This document shows, piece by piece, positions 29,301 through 41,100 of a stretch of DNA of 64,000 nt. The stretch comes from Eremophila alpestris peregrina. Taxonomy: Eukaryota; Chordata; Aves; Passeriformes; Alaudidae. The stretch spans positions 742,349-806,348 of the forward strand of contig WMCF01000031.1 in the NCBI GenBank assembly GCA_009792885.1. Reading direction: 5' to 3'. The notes under the pieces are model-generated. The model saw nothing but the letters and a program-made list of their open reading frames with translations. It was not told the DNA's origin and ran no database searches. Position numbers and translations under genes: made by a program. Numbering within the stretch: the stretch's first letter is position 1; every line of letters begins with the position of its first letter.

Positions 29301-32300
29301 GTGGGATTTACTCCTGAAGTATGAGATTTGCAGATCCAGTCTCTAAAAATTAAAAGGGTATGTCCACAACATCCTTCCTCCATCAGCAAACTCCTCTGAA
29401 GGAGATCTTTCCCTGGATTCCTCCATCCCATTACTCCAAGCTACTTATCTGAGCTGCTGGAAATCAGCTGTATAGCAGTACAGTGATTCACATGGCTGCA
29501 TCATCAGCCAAAGCAGGTAATTTTATTTTTGGTTCAAATTAACCTTTCCAGGCAGCTGTGTCAATGGTTCAGCCTGTGCTGCTGCCCCACAAACAGTTAA
29601 CCAGCACAACAAAGCCATGGCCAAGGCTAGGTACCCCAAGTACAAACAACTTCCAAAAAAATCTGCCACAATACTTCAGTGAACAGCACTTGTCACTTTT
29701 CCAATTCTAGACATTGCTTTCCTCCACTGACCTTGCACTTAAACAAGGAATAATTACTGCTTCACAAATGGCTGTTTCCATTGGGTTTGCTCTTGTTTTT
29801 TTGAGCCATGCTGGCTCCTGCTGAATAGTTTGCAGACCAGACTGGAAGCGTTCTAGACCTACTTGTACAGTTTCCAATTTCCACAAGTTGAACTGACCCC
29901 TATTTTCTGTAGCTAGAACTGTGTCCATCATACATGTGAGCATCAGAAGTGGGATCCACCTGGGATTGTCATGCAGCAATGTTCTTGCTGCTTAGCTCAG
30001 CAGTAGCCATACAGCAGGGAACAAACCAAAAACATAACCTACAAAACAAGAACTCCACTATCTGTTTTTATTTGTATGACTTGAAACCAGACAACTACAA
30101 TTAGTACACTCTGAAAAACTGAGCATAAAACCTTGTGGAAGAACAGATGACAGCTGCAAAGCTAAAGCACCACAGTAGCCTGTGCTGTTGTGTGAAATTT
30201 TGCCTCAGAAAAGTCACATGTAATAAATATGATACTGATCTTTGCTTTATTGGCAATTAGCAGGGGTGATTTGTATTCAGACAGTTATCTAGAGGCAGAC
30301 TAAGTACAGAGCTCTCCTACAGTGTGGTCTCATTTAGTGATGTTACAACTTAAAACCAAATAACACTTGCCCAGACCTTTCTTTTACTAAAATTAAACTC
30401 CAGCTCATTCCTAAACAAGTTTGAACTCTGTATGTTTGCCCTTCAGTACCCTCCAAATGAAAACTGATATTGAAGGAACTGAAAAACAAATTCCTTAGTT
30501 AGCAGAGGGCCATCAAAGAAAGTGGTTTTTCTCTACGCAAGGTGACCAGAGAGATGGATGGCTCTCTTCTCTAATATTCTGAACCTGTAGAAGGATGTTT
30601 GCTTGTCCTGCTAGTCAAGATCCAGTTCAATATTGATGTTTCAAGCCCCACCCCTTTAAGGGTCCTCAAAGTAATCTACATATCTTTTCATTGACAGATT
30701 CAGCTCTTTCCCAACCTTCATTTTAGTAGAGAAAATTAGTCCCAATTTCACTGTTTCACTCTTGCTTTTAAAAAATCTCTCCTGTTTTATACATTGCCTT
30801 CAGCCTGCAATACCACATCTTTCCAGAAAGAATTTAGGTGTGGGGTTTGTTTGGTTTGCTGAGGAAGGATGCTTTTATGTTGAGGCAGACAACTGCAGTT
30901 GAGGGTATTCAGGTTGTGCCCACAGGGCTTCTGACAGCGTGAGCAGTGTGTGTAGCAAGTTATTACTTGACTTCTGTGGCATTGCTAAAAAAGATTGGGA
31001 TAATACTTCACTATTTCAAGGTGATTCAAAACTAGAGTAGTGCTTGAAATAATGCTGAAACAGCCTCTTTTCCCTCAAATAGAAGGTGTAATGGAGGCAG
31101 CAGTTTGTTGTTATTATTATGTATTTACCCAATCCCATCTAGATTTTACATGTTTTTGCCCTGTGGTTATGTCAAATAGGGAAGAATACGGGAAATATGA
31201 TTATGTGCTGTGAAGTAAATTGCTCTTATTTGCTGTTTTGTCCACAAAAGCTTCCTGGGGGAGCTAGGAGCTCAAAGGTAATTTTAGCTGTGTCAGAGAG
31301 GGGTTTATGCACCAATGAAAGCATTATCCTCTTCCCTGTCCTCCATGCCACCCCAAAGTGATTTGGGTTGCCCCTCTCCTTCTCCACCAGGTTAGGAAGG
31401 AGCCCACCTGGGGTGGCAGGGTTAACTGAGCTGCTCAGAGCTAATTTTTTCTGGGCTGCACTTGCAGATTCATCTGTGCAAGCACAAGCTCAGAGCTTGG
31501 CATGACCCTTCTTTGAGACACAATGGCTCCCCCTTCACTCAAAGCTGACCACAGCTGACCCTTCTGATATCACTTTGAATTACTGTGTTTGACAGAAATA
31601 ATATAAACAGTATTTCTACAAAACAGCTCTGTGCCCACCTTGTCTTTTCTGCAGCCTTAGGAAAAGAATTGGACAGCACTAAGGTCATCCAACTGGTGCT
31701 GCTTGGGCTCTTCTGGAGCTGAGCCATGGATCAGTGGGCTCCTTTCTGGCAGCCTTTTGCCACTCCTGCTTTAGTTGCTATGCTTTGCTTTACTCCAGTT
31801 TCCACAGAAATTGTGCCTAAGTGTGCTGGAGAAGTCTTGACAAAGCTAGAGAAGTCTTGCCTGGTTTTTTTGGCTTTACAATCCCAGTCCTGCACATGTG
31901 CTTCTTGAAAGCCTGATGTACATCCCAGTGGCTTCGACTGAGAGAGCAAGACTCTCCTGAAGGCATAGTGTTACAACTTTTGCTTGGCTCACAGAAGTCA
32001 GGAGCTTGTCAGTGCTCCTCTTGAGGCTGAAAACAGCATTCCCAGTCCAGGGAGCAAAGGGTGAGAGACAAACCAAGGTGTTCTACCCATCAACACAAGG
32101 CACTCTATCCAGATTATTCCAAACAAAGAGCCTTATGTTTATGTCAGTGAAGTTTTGCCATGAAATGAGAACCTCTTTCCTTCCCTTAGATTTGAAACAA
32201 TGCAGATGCAGCTCCAGGTTATTGGGCCTGAGATGTGCAAACCTGTCTTCTTTCTCACTTCAAAGCTGTACATTCTGATGTCTCTCTGATAAAGTCAACC

Positions 32301-33742
32301 TTTATCTCCCCAAATACACTGTAGGAGCAAAAAAAGTTATTAAACTCTGGGGAGAAACTGGTTCCTTTCCTGTGAGACTTTATTCACTCTCCCAATCCCT
32401 ATGAATGTCATTGTATCTGCTGTTTGCTGAGCAGGAAATGCATTATTAAAGCAGTTTCTCCTCCATAAACTGCTTTGCATCTGACTGTTCCATTGTAAAT
32501 CCGTAGCCACAAAGTCAGGCCACCTTGGGATAACCCAACGTGAAATCTGACCTGATGAAAATGGTTCATGCCTCCTGGCCTGCATTGCAACCTGTGAGAA
32601 GGGCTTTTATTATTTATTCAAAACCTGTTTAAATCCCCCTTTTTCTGAAACAACCATTTTAAAAATATTAAAACACCACAGCTAAGCTGGGAGATTAAAC
32701 AAGTTTAAACCTTATCATCGCAGGTGGGATATTAGTCCAATAAAATGAGGAGGGATGGCAGGCTGCATGGTAACTGGAGCCCCTTCTACTCAGTAACTAA
32801 TCAACGAGAAAGCATTTGGGGAAGGAGGGGGAGAGGGGATGAGGGACTGACACAAACAATGCATCCAGGCTCCTGGCAACCCTCTCTGTTTACCATGGTG
32901 ATGCACAAAAGGAAGAATGCCATGCAGAGTAGCAGACCTGGATCTGTCCCCATAACACTTGCCCTAGATTCAAGTGCTCTGGGAGGCTGAAAATGTGACC
33001 TTCAGATATTTTTTCTGATGGGTGATGCTGCTGCTGGACAACACTGTTCCAAGGCTGCAGAGTATTTGCCTGCATTTCTTCTATTACACATTTTTCTTTT
33101 ACATCTTTAGCTATCAATGCCTCTCTTCTGCATTTCCTCTCTTGTACTGACACTTTTTAAAGGGAGCCATGGTCTTTCTGTGGGCCTTATTCACCCAGAA
33201 GTATAACTTCATTGAAAGTATTTGAATTAAAACCATCAAACTCCAAAGTTACTGGGTGAGGGATAACTATTTAAAATAATATTCTCCTCTCTTGAGAGCA
33301 GTACTTTCTAATAGGCCATTTGTGTCCTAAGGTACCCTAACTTCTGTTTTCCAGTCAGGAGTAACTTATGGGAACAACTTCAGTATCCTACAGCTGGATC
33401 AGCCCTTCCCTTCTTTCCCCAGACTTTGGTCCCATGATGCAGGAGGACCACAAGTGGAGGTACAGCCTGGGGAGCCTCAGCAAGAGATTGGGCACTTCTA
33501 ACCCTGAGACACATGTGCCAAACAGGAGCATCCTGCACTGCCCAACAGCATGGTAAGAAAGGGGTTTATCAGTACAGGTACTTCACCACGTGAGTGGTGA
33601 GACAAATCATTTAATGCTAAGAGAAATTACATTTGTTGCTTACAAGTTTAACTTCTTGTCACCAGCATTGAGACCTATGAAGTTGGTCCCTCTCTAGGGC
33701 ATCTTTACACAGACAGACTTACAGTGGAGAGGATGCAGTGTT

Positions 33743-33767
33743 AAAAAAAAAAAACAAAAAAAAAAAA
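33743..33767 (+). repeat. A12-C-A12 tract
   Basis: Two runs of twelve A residues are separated by one C at 33755. The tract is flanked by cagtg on both sides, which could be a remnant of a retroposon insertion, but no element body was recognised. Confidence 0.9.
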
Positions 33768-35189
33768 CAGTGCAAGCAAGTTTTTAAGGGCTACATAATT
33801 GTCCTGAGTGAGGGGCAGTAATCACTCAATGATATTTCAGTAATTTAAGTTCTACAGCCTTGAGAAGTGTTAGGAGGAAAATTCTAACATGAAAAAAAAA
33901 CACTGTGATCTTAAGTAGATGAAGACAAAAGGGCTAAAAAACACACCACTACTTCTGTCCCTCACTGCTGATTCTGATAAAAGGTTTAACCAGAAACTAA
34001 CACTCCACACTCTCTACAAAGGAGAAGAAAAGTTTTGAGAGCTGGAAGCTGGCTTATTTGAGGTGGACAGCTTTCATCTGGCTATCACTGAGGAAAACCT
34101 TGAGTGTACATTCGTTTGTTTTAAACACAAACCTGTTTCTAACAGAAGAATTTGTGCTTTTACCATGTATCACAGGTACTTACACAGGCAGTGTGTGCTG
34201 TATGAACCCAAATCATTAAATAGCCCTTGGCCACTGCTTAAAGTGAGACAAGTATCTGCCTGAGCTATGTACTTAAATGCTTAAGAGAGGAAAAAAAGGG
34301 GGGCAAAGTTAATAGAAATCTCAGAGCACTAATAATGCAAGTGTAACTCCTAGAAGGAGAACTACTGAATGATGCATCCAGAAATACTTAGGAGGAATCT
34401 GAAAATAGTAAACGAGGTGCTTTGAAGGGGTCACCAGTGGGTGTGAAGGACAGAGTGTTAGCATTCTTGGATTCTTTGGGGTTTGTTTAACTTCCCTCCC
34501 ACTCAGTATAGCCTCTGCAGTCTGAGATGTTTCCTTTTTCTGAGAGAGACACTGGCAGTTCATTCCCATTCAATATTCCTATATACAGTTAAATTGTATT
34601 TGAGGGATGATCATCACTTCTTAGCTACATTAGTCTCCTCCTGTATACCAACTTGTAATCAATATCAGTTTGGGATATAATACAAGTTTAAAGCTTGCTG
34701 CCAAAATATTCCTGCATCAGAGATGTACAGAAAATATCTCAGTCTGTTGTGTGTGGCTGTATGTCCCCACACTGCGTTGTCCAGTGGTGCCCAGTTTGTA
34801 CTTTGCAAACACCGCCAGACCAGCCAGTGCTGTGCCTCTGTTGCACTGACTGCCGTATTTTCAAGTACAACAAAGGGGTACTTTTGATAACCACAAGCAC
34901 AAGTGTTGCATAAATGTCTCATTCAAGTCTAATGGCACTCAAGACGCCCAAAAATCAAGTTAATTATATGGTGCACAAGATGCCCAGTACTGCCTTCATC
35001 TCTCAGGACATAGTCCCACTATTCTACACCAACCATGTCCTCAGTGAAAGCCTCTTTAAATAAGTCTTCTTTAATACAAGTAAAGCAGCTCATTATCAGA
35101 TCTCTCCATATACATAATCTCAGTTTATTTTGTCAGACCAAATCCAAAATCCCTCTGGTTTTGAACATTTATTAGGCTTTAGCACAGAG

Positions 35190-35585
35190 GTCACCCACAG
35201 AAGACAACCCAGCTGGCAGCAGGTTCGGTGGTCAGCAGGGAGAGCCCCTGTCCCTCAGCCCTGCTACTGCAGGTGGAGCCCCAGGTGCGCAAGGGGAGCG
35301 CTGACACCGGGGACGTGGGAATGGGATCGGCACGGGGAGCCTCAGCCTGCTGCTGCCAGAGCATCACACAGGAGGTGTCCCTGCAGTCTGGTTCTGCCAC
35401 CTGAGGCTGAGGTGTCCCCTCAGCCGGTGTCCCGGCGCACTGGGGACACCGCATGTGAGGACACGCCTGTGTGTCCTGGCGCCTCCAGCCTTGGGCTGCG
35501 GCGACACCTCCCGGGAGCTGACGGCACAGGAGCGGCACCCGCTCCTCTCCTGCACTGCCCCGGCTCTTGTCGGAGCCGCCATTTA
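35190..35585. promoter_or_regulatory. Isolated CpG-rich island, possible promoter
   Basis: Positions 35281-35580 contain about 21 CpG dinucleotides in roughly 65% GC sequence, an observed/expected ratio near 0.65, in otherwise CpG-poor DNA. On the minus strand the edge reads AAATGGCGGC (35575-35584), a YY1-like motif of the type found at some CpG-island start sites, and it opens a 72-codon frame to 35364. The frame resembles no protein I know. A promoter for a non-coding RNA, an unannotated transcript, or an old GC-rich insertion are all possible. Confidence 0.4.
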
Positions 35586-35589
35586 GAAA

Positions 35590-38070
35590 CAGCCTTTTGA
35601 TTTTTAACGTGGGCTATAGAAACTTTCCCCATTTGACATTTGTTCATTCCTCAGAGAAGCAGCCCTTTGTTTTACTACCAGGAAGACTTCGGATCTTGCA
35701 CACAACACCAGTATTAAGCTTGTAGGAGACAAGAGTCTAGCTCTTTTCTATAGAATGTACCTGGAATTTAACTAAGTAGATGAAAAATGCTTAAACAGTG
35801 GTAGTTAAGAGCCCTTTTTGCTTCTTAACCCAGTCAAAGGCCCAAAACATTTGCCAGTAAGGACAAACACTGGCAGTTCCTGGGACTGGATCATAGGGAT
35901 CAGTAAGTACCCTCATGCACTAAGAAAGTTGTTAAGCCCCAGTTCAACTCAAAGACTCCCAAATTATACAAAGCCTTTGTTCTGGTTATGACCTTTGAAA
36001 AGTGATGTATGAGAATGGAGGACACTCTTGGGGGAAGTCAGTTGTGGTATGACTGGGTAAGTCATTCCCACATCAGCCCCTGTGTAGGTTCCTGTCAGTG
36101 GTGTCTGTCACACTCCAGAGGTACTGAGAATTTAAAACCCCTGTCAAAGGCAGAAGCTTCCAAAGTCTGGGCATCAAGGAAGAACACAAAATGTCCTTAT
36201 CTTCCTGCTCGTGACTTGGGCTCACTTAGTAAAACCAAATGCCCTCCGTGGTTCCTCACACCCCAGTGGGATGCCAGTCCTTTACCAGGGGAGCATTGCC
36301 TGGTCACTCCAGGACAGAAGCCACACAATCCTGGCTGGCCCTTTGGGGGAATTCCAGTGTTTGTACAATAATATAGATCTAAGAATGCCAAGTATCCTGC
36401 TAAGTTGCCTTTGTAAGCAAAACCTGGGATTTCACACAGGCTCAAGTTGTGGGGAAACTGCCTACTGAGAACAAGAAACAGAACTGACTCCTTCATGTCA
36501 CTGCTGAGACCCCTCCTTCAGCTCAGTCACATTCTGTCTCCTGAGCATGTTTCATTCAGAAAAAAACGCTTCTTGCTACTCTTCAGAAACAAATATGTAG
36601 TGGTATAATTACATTCAGACATAAAAAAGCAGACTAAAGCATCTGAGTTCAAGCTGTAACTGGGACTTTAAAGTGTCCCTGCCAACTTGGACCCTTGCTG
36701 TCAGTTGCTGGGCAGTGGGCAGTGGGACAGGACAGTATCTAACTGCTCTCACTACCTTTTCCCCAGAAATGAATGCTGGAGTTGTAACAGCAAGAGTGTT
36801 CCTAGATGCTTGTTTTTCAGTCTCGGCTCTTGTCCATAAGGGGTTTTTTTTCCCCTCCTTAACAGAATGGCACAGTCTTCAGCCTCCTCCCCTGGTTCCC
36901 ATCTTCTTTGGAAAATAAACAGCTCTGATTGTTGTGCACTTGAGATTATGAAAACATCAAGTCCATTAGTATTTGGCAAAGTGCTCTCTCATTTCCTTCT
37001 GATGTAATAATTGAGAGAGAGGGAGCCGAGACGGCAAAGATAGCACAAGGCACGAGTTAATGACCTTCTCGCATGTATGTGTGGGCTCTTTGAGAGGGAG
37101 CCTTTTCCAAGCCCCATCTCGCCTCCACTCATACTGTTTCAGCTGAAACACTGCTTCAATGTGGCTTTTATTATTTGATCTGATGTCCCTTGGCCAGCCT
37201 TCAGAGGCAGCTAAATGGCAGGCAGGTGTGGGGGGCTAAGAGACAAAAAGCAAATGGATCTAATGCTTCAGCAGGCCTGCTGCACACAGGCTCTCTGCTC
37301 CAGCCCTGCAGGCAAATGCCACTGGTGCCCAGTTCCTCTTGCCTGCTTTGGTTTCACTTACACATTTAAGTCTAGGGGAAGAATGCTTCCTGCTTCGCTC
37401 TCTGAGGGAGATTCTTTGGAAGACTGAAGGTCTGATAAAAATCAGGATATGGGTGGAATGGCTGAGTGTAGAAAGGGATCAGCTGTAGAAAGAAAGAAAA
37501 TTAATGGAGGTCAGTGGTTGCTACTCTGTAAGTGTTGGACTGGCCACCCACTTACTTGATTGCCAAATCTGTGGCTTTCCTTTGGGTGCCTAGAGCCAAA
37601 TTAAAGTGGGATAAATTCCACAGAAGGGTATAGTGTTCCCTGCTGGCTTTCTCGAGACTTTACTTCAGTCTTTTGAAGTGCTTCTAGAAGCCTCCAGAGA
37701 TGTGTAGCTTTCCACATTAGCTTAACTGGAACCTAAGCCAAAAATCTCATCTCGTTTGAAAAAATAATCTGAATTTGACAGCTGAAGTTCTGGGAAAATA
37801 AAGATTACCCTTTTTTGCCAAGTGGTCCCCTTTGAGGGCCCCACCTTGAAGTGGCAAGTCCCTGGGCTACCTGAGCCAAAAGGTGATAATATGGATACTG
37901 CTCTTCCTCCATGACATTGAAGCCCAGTCCTTCCCTGTACCAGGTGTCCCTGCTCCCACTGGATCCACATAGTCAGCACCCTGGAAAGAGGAAGCATGTG
38001 AAGGATCACAAGTGGATTTCAGTGGGGTACTCCCTCCTGTAGCCAAGGGCTTCTGTTAAGGAATGGGTGG
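35590..38070. other. Intergenic, possible regulatory stretch
   Basis: No gene or repeat was recognised. The part at about 36960-37200 is non-repetitive and of even composition and could be a conserved element; this is inference only. Confidence 0.5.
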
Positions 38071-38074
38071 AGCT

Positions 38075-38170
38075 CTGAACAGCCTGGGCTAGTGGAAGGT
38101 TCCCTGTCCACGGCAGGGGGATGGAATTGAAGGATCTTTAAGGTCCCTTCCAACCCAGGCCATCTGTGAT
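38075..38170 (+). mobile_element. CR1 LINE 3' end
   Basis: The sequence agcctgggctagtggaaggt, then a ccctgtcc...ggcaggggg block, then gatctttaaggtcccttcca and caaccca, is the standard 3' tail of an avian CR1. It ends in a decayed copy of the usual terminal 8-bp repeat (ctgtgat). Only the last 95 bp or so are present, as for most 5'-truncated CR1 copies. Confidence 0.88.
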
Positions 38171-38174
38171 AAAG

Positions 38175-41100
38175 GATTACTGATTGCTATGAAGGATTGA
38201 CAGCAGTGCCAGAAGGCAATTCCACACTTGCTGGTGCCTAGAGAAGGAGTCCTTCCCCTTTCCCCCCAAGTAAGGGTATCCACCTCTTTCCTCTGTACCT
38301 GAAAGTGTTGCAGTGGGAGAGTTAAGCAAGTTAGTTTGATGTGTTCCAAGTCTCAGCAGGTTTGAGCTGTCCCTGTTTTACCACCACAGCACCCTGGGCT
38401 TACACGTTTCAAGGCAAACCATGTGTTCTTTGTGCAGCAGCATTGGAACACTGGCGGGGGGGATCAGTTTTACCATCTTTTCACCTCCCATTCAAAAAGG
38501 AACTGACAAATGGATTATAGGATTGATCTGTACCAAAAGACACATTATTTTTGGAAGGACCTTTAGAAGGGCCCCCAGCAGGTTTCAGTGTAACAGTCCT
38601 TCCCTGCCAATCTAATATACTTTTATATTTGATCATGAAAAATTTCATATTGGAAAAAACGCTCTTTTCCAGACCTAACTGCAAGGGTAGCTGTTTCCTT
38701 CCTCCCTGTACATTTCCTCCCCTCATATTTTATACATGCAAAGGCATATACATTCTTACTCCTTTCTGCCATCGTTCCATGGCTGCAGTTTTGATTTCAT
38801 TGATTGCACACACCAGTGTCTGCAGAGCTGCCTTAAGTAAGTCGAAGCCGTTGGGAATTCAAGGTGAATACATTTTTCTCCTTCAGATCCGTTGTTTTAG
38901 TTAAAAGCCACTCCGGCTGCTCCATAACAAAACCAGACACAGTGGGCCCCATTGTCCGGCTCTTGGCCAAGGTAGCATGTATGGATTAAGTGATGAATTG
39001 CAAAAAGGGCCTAAAAGCCAAGCTGTAACTTCACAAAAAGGCCATTAAAGGTGAGCGCTGTCAGTAAAGTGCCCATTCAGGAGGGCTTTTATGACCCTTG
39101 GTGTTCCAGAGACACTCACGAGCTACAAATGGTTCAGGCTCCCAGACTGCCCAAGTGACACATCCTCAGCTGAACCTGGCTGGGAGAGCTGCTCCTTGCA
39201 GGGATCTCGGTGGGATAGTGGCTCTGTCTACACCCAGCAGGTGAAGAAAAGCAGCACCTTGGTCCTGCTCAGACATAAGAAGTCATGATTTTAACCTCAA
39301 GGTGAAAAAACTGGGGGGAAAAAAATGAACAGAAAGTGAAAGCACACACTTTTCAGGCTACTTTTACCTCCTAAACTTTACCCTCATCAATTCTGCATGA
39401 AATAATAATTTTGTCTCTTCTTATACATTCTTTCATATGGTTTTCAGTGCATCTATAAAGCATCGTAATTTCAATTATTGACACTTTTTAAAGCATGGCT
39501 TAGAATTTTGTACAGAGGGGTCTACATAGCTTAGATGACAGAAAATAGCTCACCTGTAGACTGATGTGCACATCCTTTAGTGGCATAAAGCTGCCAGAGG
39601 TAAATTGTGCCTCAGTTCCCTTACATGTTAGTCTCTAAAAGATGAAGAATGAACTAAACCTGAGCCTGATTGTTTCTATCAAGCATTGAAAACACAGTTC
39701 ATAGAGCAGCAGATTCATTACAAATATTTTGATTGCTCCCTGAAAGAAAAACATGCAACTTTCTTCTTCGTAGGGGAACTGAAAGGAGTGGTTTGTTGAC
39801 TTCTTTGTGGTGCTTTGAAATCTGTAATTCAGTGCACTTGTGAAATGTTGGATGATGTTGGTTGGAAATAATTGCATCTCAAAGCAAGTAAATCTATCCA
39901 GGCTGGAGGATTGGCTACCTCATTAAGCTGAAGTGAGCAGTCATTTCTCACCTGGAATCCACAGCTGAGAGGTGTTTTTGGGGCAACTGTAGTTTAGCTT
40001 GAACTATATTCAGCTCTTGGCTGAATTTAGTGTTTCAGACAAGACATGTTGAGGGCATTTCTTTCTCCTTAGCAGCAACTGCTTTTCTAGCACTGCTTGC
40101 TTTTCTGAGACCCGAGCTGGCTTTGCTGAGATCCCCTTACTTGGACCTGCACTGGCCCTCAAACCCCAACTTCCTGCTTTGGTCCTGCTGTGTTGCTGAG
40201 CTAAGATCAGCCCTCTCTCTCTTTCTTTGGCTAAGAAGAGCCGAGGCTGGAAGCAGCTGGGTGAACTTTCACCAGTTTGGTTGCAGTTATTTGCTGTGAT
40301 GCTGCTGCTCCTCCATCAACAGCTCCCTCCCAGCACCCAGCCGGACACAGGCTCTGCTCAGCCCTGAGGAAACAGCTCCCCTGGCAGCGTGCCTGTGTTT
40401 GGGGCTTCACTCTGACATGTCATAGCCTCACACATTGCTGGGGAGGTGTTGGAAAGGCACCGCAGCCTCTCTCTGAGCGGTGCTCTTTAAACTTTCTACT
40501 GATTAGGGGCCTTTTAGCACTCAGCTGGCTTTTCCTAATGGATTTTGCCTTTTCATTGAGACTATTTTTTTTTGCAGGCGTTGCCAAAGTAAACAGTCAC
40601 GGATGGCTATTTGGAAAGCAGGGGAGAGAAGAAAGGGACATAGAGTCAGGACTGGTCCAAATGTGTCCAGACAAGCACTGTACATCAGCTGATATGTGTT
40701 GGGGGCCAAGTGCTGCCAGAGTTAAAATCTCTGGGAAAAGGAGTCCATTTGTTGAGAGACAGGCACAACAGATAGAATTGCAAGGTCTTCTCTTGGATCA
40801 AAGATGCCATGCCTGAATTCTTGAGCCTTTAGGGGGAGCAGGGTGTGAGCTTGGCATTAATCAGCCCCCTCTGATTTATTTCCAAAGTCTTGAAGTCAGA
40901 GGAGGTGTTTGAGTAATTCCAAGCTAACAGAGTTCAAGCATATCAATCCTTCACTGCTCTGAAGCAGATAATTTAGCCTTCAGCCAGCTCACTGTGTGGG
41001 AACCTATCAGGCACTGTCCTAAATGAAACTCCCTTTCTCTGTGCTGTTCTGATCAGTGGAAATGGCACATCACTGCAGAAGTTCAGAATTTGCTCCAGGC

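Larger units (their letters stand above)
19370..35185. other. Intergenic, nothing recognised
   Basis: About 16 kb with only short, unrelated open frames (the longest is 150 codons at 26718-27170). Homopolymers at 20362 and 33743 and an imperfect 20-bp tandem pair (gagaagtcttg repeated, 31825-31864) are the only structures noted. Confidence 0.6.

Noticed and set aside
33743..33770. Processed pseudogene tail at the A12-C-A12 tract
   Set aside because: No poly(A) signal or coding remnant precedes the tract; the flanking cagtg repeats are too short to prove an insertion.
35130..35600. 156-codon frame across the CpG island
   Set aside because: Pro/Arg/Ala-rich translation is expected from CpG-rich DNA; no known protein recognised. 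Kept only as a possible promoter region.
40277..40816. 179-codon open frame on the plus strand
   Set aside because: No domain, codon pattern or similarity recognised; composition is that of non-coding DNA, and no neighbouring exon with matching phase was found.
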